A stretch of 64,000 bases of DNA from Bacteroides sp. Lineage in GTDB: Bacteria > Bacteroidota > Bacteroidia > Bacteroidales > Muribaculaceae. The notes under the pieces are model-generated. The model had not been told where the DNA came from. It saw only the letters and a program-made list of their open reading frames with translations, and did no database searches. Position numbers and translations under genes: made by a program. Positions 59,512-64,000 of this stretch are shown in pieces (the first letter of the stretch is position 1; the number at the start of each line of letters is the position of its first letter). The stretch covers positions 71,741 through 135,740 of the forward strand of contig JAAVCU010000018.1 of the NCBI GenBank assembly GCA_014802175.1, written 5' to 3'.

Positions 59512-59657
59512 AAGTTCAATATTTGGAAATGTAAAATTACAATTATTTTATCGATTTCCGTTATAATTTTACTATATTTGTATTGAAATCGTTTAAACTA
59601 ATTTTCGAAAGTTAAAAAAATAGTTTGGACAACTTCATTAATAGAAAAACTTACTTA

Positions 59658-60293
59658 ATGGAACAGAGTTTTAATTCCCGACTTTTGGATAATGCCGTGG
59701 CGGAGCTGTCAAAGCTCCCCGGGATAGGTGGCAAAACAGCCCTGCGTCTTGCGTTACATCTTCTGCGACAGGAGAAAGATGTGGCCATCGATCTTGGAAG
59801 CTCCATAATTAGAATGAGGGAAAACATCAGGTATTGCAACAGATGTCATAATATAAGCGAGGAGGAGATTTGTCCGATTTGCAATGATCACAGGAGGAAT
59901 CCGGAGATAATTTGTGTGGTGGAGAATGTCAAGGATGTCATAACGGTTGAATCTACCGGGGAGCATCATGGACTTTATCACGTTTTAGGAGGAGTTATCT
60001 CCCCTCTTGATGGTGTTAGCCCTTCGGATCTCGAAATAGACAGCCTTGTGGAAAGAGTGAAAAACGAAAATATTAAGGAGGTGATTCTGGCTCTCAGTCC
60101 TACAATGGAGGGTGACACCACCAACTTTTATATATACCGGAAATTGGCAGATACGCCAGTAAAAATCACTATGCTTGCACGAGGACTCAGCATCGGCAAC
60201 GAACTTGAATATGCCGATGAGCTGACACTTTCCAGATCTATCAGAAACCGGATGCTGTTTTCAGATACATTCCACGACAAAAAATTATCATGA
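59658..60293 (+). CDS. recR: Recombination protein RecR (start at [10 protein letters not shown] preferred over 59625)
   Basis: [20 protein letters not shown], zinc finger [16 protein letters not shown], Toprim domain. Confidence 0.96.
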   Translation: MEQSFNSRLLDNAVAELSKLPGIGGKTALRLALHLLRQEKDVAIDLGSSIIRMRENIRYCNRCHNISEEEICPICNDHRRNPEIICVVENVKDVITVESTGEHHGLYHVLGGVISPLDGVSPSDLEIDSLVERVKNENIKEVILALSPTMEGDTTNFYIYRKLADTPVKITMLARGLSIGNELEYADELTLSRSIRNRMLFSDTFHDKKLS

Positions 60294-60811
60294 CATTCCT
60301 TGAAAATAAAAATATCAGACTTCGGGCTGTGGAGCCGTCAGATGCCGAAGAGATGTGGAAAATGGAGTGCGACTCGACTCAGTGGATACATAACGCAATA
60401 GCAGCTCCCTATTCACTGAGGAGCCTGCGTGAATATGCAGAGAACTATGACGCAGACCCGATTCGTTCCGGTCAGCTCAGACTGATTATTGAAACCGTCG
60501 ACAACAAAGCAATCTCAGGTATCATAGACTTATATGATATATCGGCATTTCATCGCACGGCCATGCTCGGTGTGTATGTCAAACAAGATTTCAGAGGTAA
60601 GGGCTATGCGTCGCAGGCTATAGACCTTGCCTGTTCTTATATGAAGAATCTGCTGCATTTTCATCAGATTGGTGCCAAGATTATGGGAACCAACAAGGCG
60701 AGTGTTTCACTATTTGAAAAAGCCGGCTTTATACACCGCGGAACACTGCCGGAATGGTATGTTTCGCCGGATAAAAGAGCCGACCTATTAGTATATAGTA
60801 AATTACTTTAA
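60290..60811 (+). CDS. GNAT family N-acetyltransferase
   Basis: [48 protein letters not shown]. Confidence 0.92.
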   Translation: MTFLENKNIRLRAVEPSDAEEMWKMECDSTQWIHNAIAAPYSLRSLREYAENYDADPIRSGQLRLIIETVDNKAISGIIDLYDISAFHRTAMLGVYVKQDFRGKGYASQAIDLACSYMKNLLHFHQIGAKIMGTNKASVSLFEKAGFIHRGTLPEWYVSPDKRADLLVYSKLL

Positions 60812-60832
60812 AAATTTTTCAGTTTTTTTTAT

Positions 60833-60840
60833 TAAATTTG
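60833..60840 (+). promoter_or_regulatory. Candidate -7 element upstream of rsfS-ftsH
   Basis: TAAATTTG. Confidence 0.4.
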
Positions 60841-60958
60841 CCCCTTGATTTGTTATATGGTATGTATAGAGGAAATTTTTTCATCTGCCGAGCAGTTGAT
60901 AGATGCACTCTTTAACCATTTATGAAATAATTATTAGTTTAAAATAAGGTAATTTTTA

Positions 60959-61318
60959 ATGCAACATACGAGCAACCTTACATCGCAGATTATAGAAGCG
61001 ATTCAGAACAAAAAAGGTCAAAAAATTTCGTTGATAGATCTTCAGGAGATCGAAAGTGCTCCTGCAAGCGAATTTATAGTCTGTCAAGGCAACAGTACTT
61101 CGCAGGTTTCGGCAATTGCCGACTCCATTCGTGAAGAATTGCAGAAAAACATCGGAATCAAGCCATATAATTACGACGGTTATCGCAATTCGCAATGGAT
61201 CGTGATTGATTACGGAAATGTTCTTGTTCACGTATTCTTGCCGGATTATCGCGAGTTTTATAATCTTGAGGATCTATGGAGCGATGCTAAAATCACCCGG
61301 ATTCCGGATCTGAACTAA
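60959..61318 (+). CDS. rsfS: Ribosome silencing factor
   Basis: RsfS/Iojap pattern (SEFIVCQGNSTSQVSAIADSI, WIVIDYGNVLVHVFLPDYREFYNLEDLW). Confidence 0.95.
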   Translation: MQHTSNLTSQIIEAIQNKKGQKISLIDLQEIESAPASEFIVCQGNSTSQVSAIADSIREELQKNIGIKPYNYDGYRNSQWIVIDYGNVLVHVFLPDYREFYNLEDLWSDAKITRIPDLN

Positions 61319-61372
61319 CGCTTCAGAATCCTTAACAAAAATACACAACTTCAATAGCTAATCATTGATATT

Positions 61373-63442
61373 ATGAATTTATTCCAACAAAATAAATCTC
61401 CTCGCAACGGAGGTAATCGCAAGAAACGTCCGATGTTCAACATGTTCTGGATGTATGCACTCATAGCTTTGTGCATGCTTGGATTGTATTATTTCCAGGA
61501 TAATGCACAGACAAAAGAGGTGGATTGGACTGATTTTGAGAAGGCAGCTCTGGCGGGAAATATCCAGAAGATATATGTTTTCTCAGAAAGCGGCGTGGCA
61601 GAAGGTATTCTCACCAAACAAGGTGCCAAGGAATTGAAATTTAACACCGATTCCTCTCTGAGCGGAGATATGAAGATCAAGACCACCATCCCCTCCTCCG
61701 ATAAAGTTCAGGATAAGATTGATGAATGGAATGCTTCACTGGTTTCGCAAGATAAACCCGTAATTAAGGTGAATTACGAAAAAAGCAGCGACCTGATGAA
61801 GATATTGTGGTCATTTGGTCCGATTATCCTGATCGCATTCTTCATGGTATTCATGTTTAGGAAAGTTGGTAGCGGAACCGGCGGTGGAGGTGGAATATTC
61901 AATGTGGGTAAATCCAAAGCGCTTGTGTTTGACAAAAACAACGGCACAAATGTAACATTCAAAGATGTTGCAGGTCTGGCCGAGGCAAAAGTCGAGATCG
62001 AGGAAATTGTGGAATTTCTCAAAAATCCTCAAAGATATACAGAACTTGGCGCAAAGATACCGAGAGGTGCCCTGCTTGTAGGTCCTCCCGGAACAGGTAA
62101 GACACTTTTGGCAAAAGCAGTTGCAGGCGAAGCAAATGTACCTTTCCTCTCTATGTCAGGTTCTGACTTTGTGGAGATGTTTGTCGGTGTCGGTGCTGCC
62201 CGCGTGCGAGACCTGTTCAAGCAAGCCAAGGAGAAAGCTCCATGCATCGTGTTTATTGATGAGATTGATGCCGTGGGTAGGGCTCGTGGTAAAAATCCCA
62301 ATATGGGTTCCAACGACGAAAGGGAGAACACCTTGAACCAGATGCTTACCGAGATGGATGGATTCCAGTCAAACAATGGTGTTATCTGTCTGGCAGCAAC
62401 CAACCGAGCAGACATGCTCGATAAGGCGCTGTTGCGTCCCGGACGTTTTGACCGTCAGATATACGTAGATCTTCCCGAGCTTACTGACCGCATGGAGATC
62501 TTCAATGTGCATTTGAGAAACATTAAGGTCAACAGTCATCTCGATGTTGAGCAACTTGCACGTCAGACTCAGGGATTCTCAGGAGCCGACATTGCCAATG
62601 TATGTAACGAAGCTGCATTGATCGCGGCCCGAAATAACAAGGAGTCTGTAGATTGGAACGACTTTATGGCGGCAATCGACAGAATTGTGGGCGGTCTGGA
62701 GAAAAAATCTCGTGTCATCACCGATGCAGAGAAATATTCGATTGCTACTCATGAAGCAGGTCACGCTACTATCACATGGATGATTGAATATGGTAATCCT
62801 CTTGTAAAGGTTACTATCGTTCCACGTGGACGTGCTTTAGGTGCAGCATGGTACGCACCTGAGGAGCGTCAGATAATCCCCACGCAGGCTCTGCTTGACA
62901 CAATGTGCGGTCTTTTGGGCGGTCGCGCTGCAGAAGAGGTGTTCACCGGCCAGATCGGAACCGGAGCGAGCGATGACCTTGAACGATGCACTAAAATCGC
63001 GCGTTCACTCGTGCTCGTTTACGGTATGAGCGACAAGCTGCCGAACCTTAATTACAACGACTCTACAGGTCAGGAGATGGGCTTCACGAAACCTTATAGT
63101 GAAGACACCGCCAAGATCATTGATGCCGAGGTGAAGCGTATTGTAAACGAACAGTACGAGCGTGCTAAAGAGATATTGCGCAAGTATGCCAAGGAGCATA
63201 ACCAGATCCGTGATATGCTCATAGAGAAGGAGGTGATTTATCACGACGATGTTGAGAAGATTCTCGGCAAACGTCAGTGGAAATCACGCACAGATGAGAT
63301 CATGGAGATCAACAAGAAAAATGAAGAGGGTAAAGAATCCGAGAAGGGAAAGAAGGTTATTGATATAACTCCGGAAGATGTCGAGAATGTTAAAGAAGAC
63401 AATAATGATCCCGGAACACCTCCCCCTTTTAAACACTTTTAA
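61373..63442 (+). CDS. ftsH: ATP-dependent zinc metalloprotease FtsH
   Basis: [36 protein letters not shown]. Confidence 0.98.
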   Translation: MNLFQQNKSPRNGGNRKKRPMFNMFWMYALIALCMLGLYYFQDNAQTKEVDWTDFEKAALAGNIQKIYVFSESGVAEGILTKQGAKELKFNTDSSLSGDMKIKTTIPSSDKVQDKIDEWNASLVSQDKPVIKVNYEKSSDLMKILWSFGPIILIAFFMVFMFRKVGSGTGGGGGIFNVGKSKALVFDKNNGTNVTFKDVAGLAEAKVEIEEIVEFLKNPQRYTELGAKIPRGALLVGPPGTGKTLLAKAVAGEANVPFLSMSGSDFVEMFVGVGAARVRDLFKQAKEKAPCIVFIDEIDAVGRARGKNPNMGSNDERENTLNQMLTEMDGFQSNNGVICLAATNRADMLDKALLRPGRFDRQIYVDLPELTDRMEIFNVHLRNIKVNSHLDVEQLARQTQGFSGADIANVCNEAALIAARNNKESVDWNDFMAAIDRIVGGLEKKSRVITDAEKYSIATHEAGHATITWMIEYGNPLVKVTIVPRGRALGAAWYAPEERQIIPTQALLDTMCGLLGGRAAEEVFTGQIGTGASDDLERCTKIARSLVLVYGMSDKLPNLNYNDSTGQEMGFTKPYSEDTAKIIDAEVKRIVNEQYERAKEILRKYAKEHNQIRDMLIEKEVIYHDDVEKILGKRQWKSRTDEIMEINKKNEEGKESEKGKKVIDITPEDVENVKEDNNDPGTPPPFKHF

Positions 63443-63525
63443 CAGTTAAGCGTTAAACATATATAACTCTTATCTGTCTAATGAGTATAAAACAGAGTGA
63501 TCACACTCGCCAAAACTAAACAACT

Positions 63526-64000
63526 ATGAAAAAAATACTTTACGGCATAGCATTAATGGCTCTGGCAGCGCCTTTGACAATGAGTGCGCAGGAGTATGAC
63601 GACATCTATTATAATCCTAAGAAGGATAATACAGTTCAGACTAAGTCTAAAAAGCAGTCTAACTACATCAAGGATTTCAGTAGTGTCGATGTTGATGAAT
63701 ATAATCGTCGCGGGCAATACTATTCAAGCCCGATCGACACTATCGGCAGCCGTGTTGAAAACGATGAAGATTTCGTTTACACTCAGCAGATCCAGAAATA
63801 TTATAATCCGACTATAGTGCTTGACAATTCCGATGTTCTCGCCGATGTCCTGAATAACAGCTATGGTAACGTAGAGATCGTGTTCAATAACGGGATACCT
63901 TCATTCTCACCATGGTATGGTTATTATGACTATGGTTGGCCCTATTACTCCTCTTATGGTTGGAATTCATGGAACTGGGGTTGGAATTCCTGGAATTGGG
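63526..64000 (+). CDS. Exported hypothetical protein, 3' truncated by window
   Basis: ATG at 63526, signal peptide MKKILYGIALMALAAPLTMSAQ, frame open to window end; Gly/Trp/Asn-rich repeats at the end. Confidence 0.75.
   Translation, partial: MKKILYGIALMALAAPLTMSAQEYDDIYYNPKKDNTVQTKSKKQSNYIKDFSSVDVDEYNRRGQYYSSPIDTIGSRVENDEDFVYTQQIQKYYNPTIVLDNSDVLADVLNNSYGNVEIVFNNGIPSFSPWYGYYDYGWPYYSSYGWNSWNWGWNSWNW

Noticed and set aside
1-64000. CRISPR array or cas genes
   Set aside because: No regularly spaced repeat-spacer pattern and no Cas-like motifs seen in the ORFs.

Overview
The window is a Bacteroidales-type chromosomal segment, probably a gut lineage such as Muribaculaceae (inferred from gene content, not tested). 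Conserved backbone occupies about 1-26.4 kb and 49.8-64 kb. Left backbone: gyrA 3' end, mreB-mreC-mreD-PBP2-rodA, malic enzyme, nrdD-nrdG, rubrerythrin, ftsY, rimO, a chorismate-binding enzyme, an M13 peptidase, a YidE/AspT-type transporter, MerR, an M23 peptidase and alaS. Right backbone: a second YidE/AspT paralogue, sprA, ruvA, recR, a GNAT acetyltransferase, rsfS and ftsH. Between them lies an AT-rich accessory region of about 23 kb (26.4-49.7 kb), entirely on the minus strand. Its core is a tightly packed nine-gene run (48219 to 31974). It encodes an SrfB-like actin/Hsp70-fold ATPase, an SrfC-like P-loop protein, a transmembrane subtilase, a multi-pass membrane protein, a second P-loop GTPase with repeats, a large single-pass protein, two small envelope proteins and a repeat plus beta-barrel-like protein. 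I read this as an undescribed or poorly described envelope-spanning NTPase/protease system. The intergenic region in front of it carries perfect 18-bp inverted repeats (AATCTCTTAAAAAGAGAT, core ATCTC-N7-GAGAT with oppositely oriented spacers). They bound a segment of about 160 bp, next to a tyrosine recombinase gene. The only good Bacteroidetes -7 match (TAATTTTG) in the segment points away from the operon. The best single hypothesis is a phase-variable promoter caught in the OFF orientation. A second, smaller accessory module encodes an ADP-ribosylglycohydrolase, a zinc-ribbon/BspA-LRR protein, an anchored alpha/alpha-toroid-like protein and a truncated DUF1810 gene.
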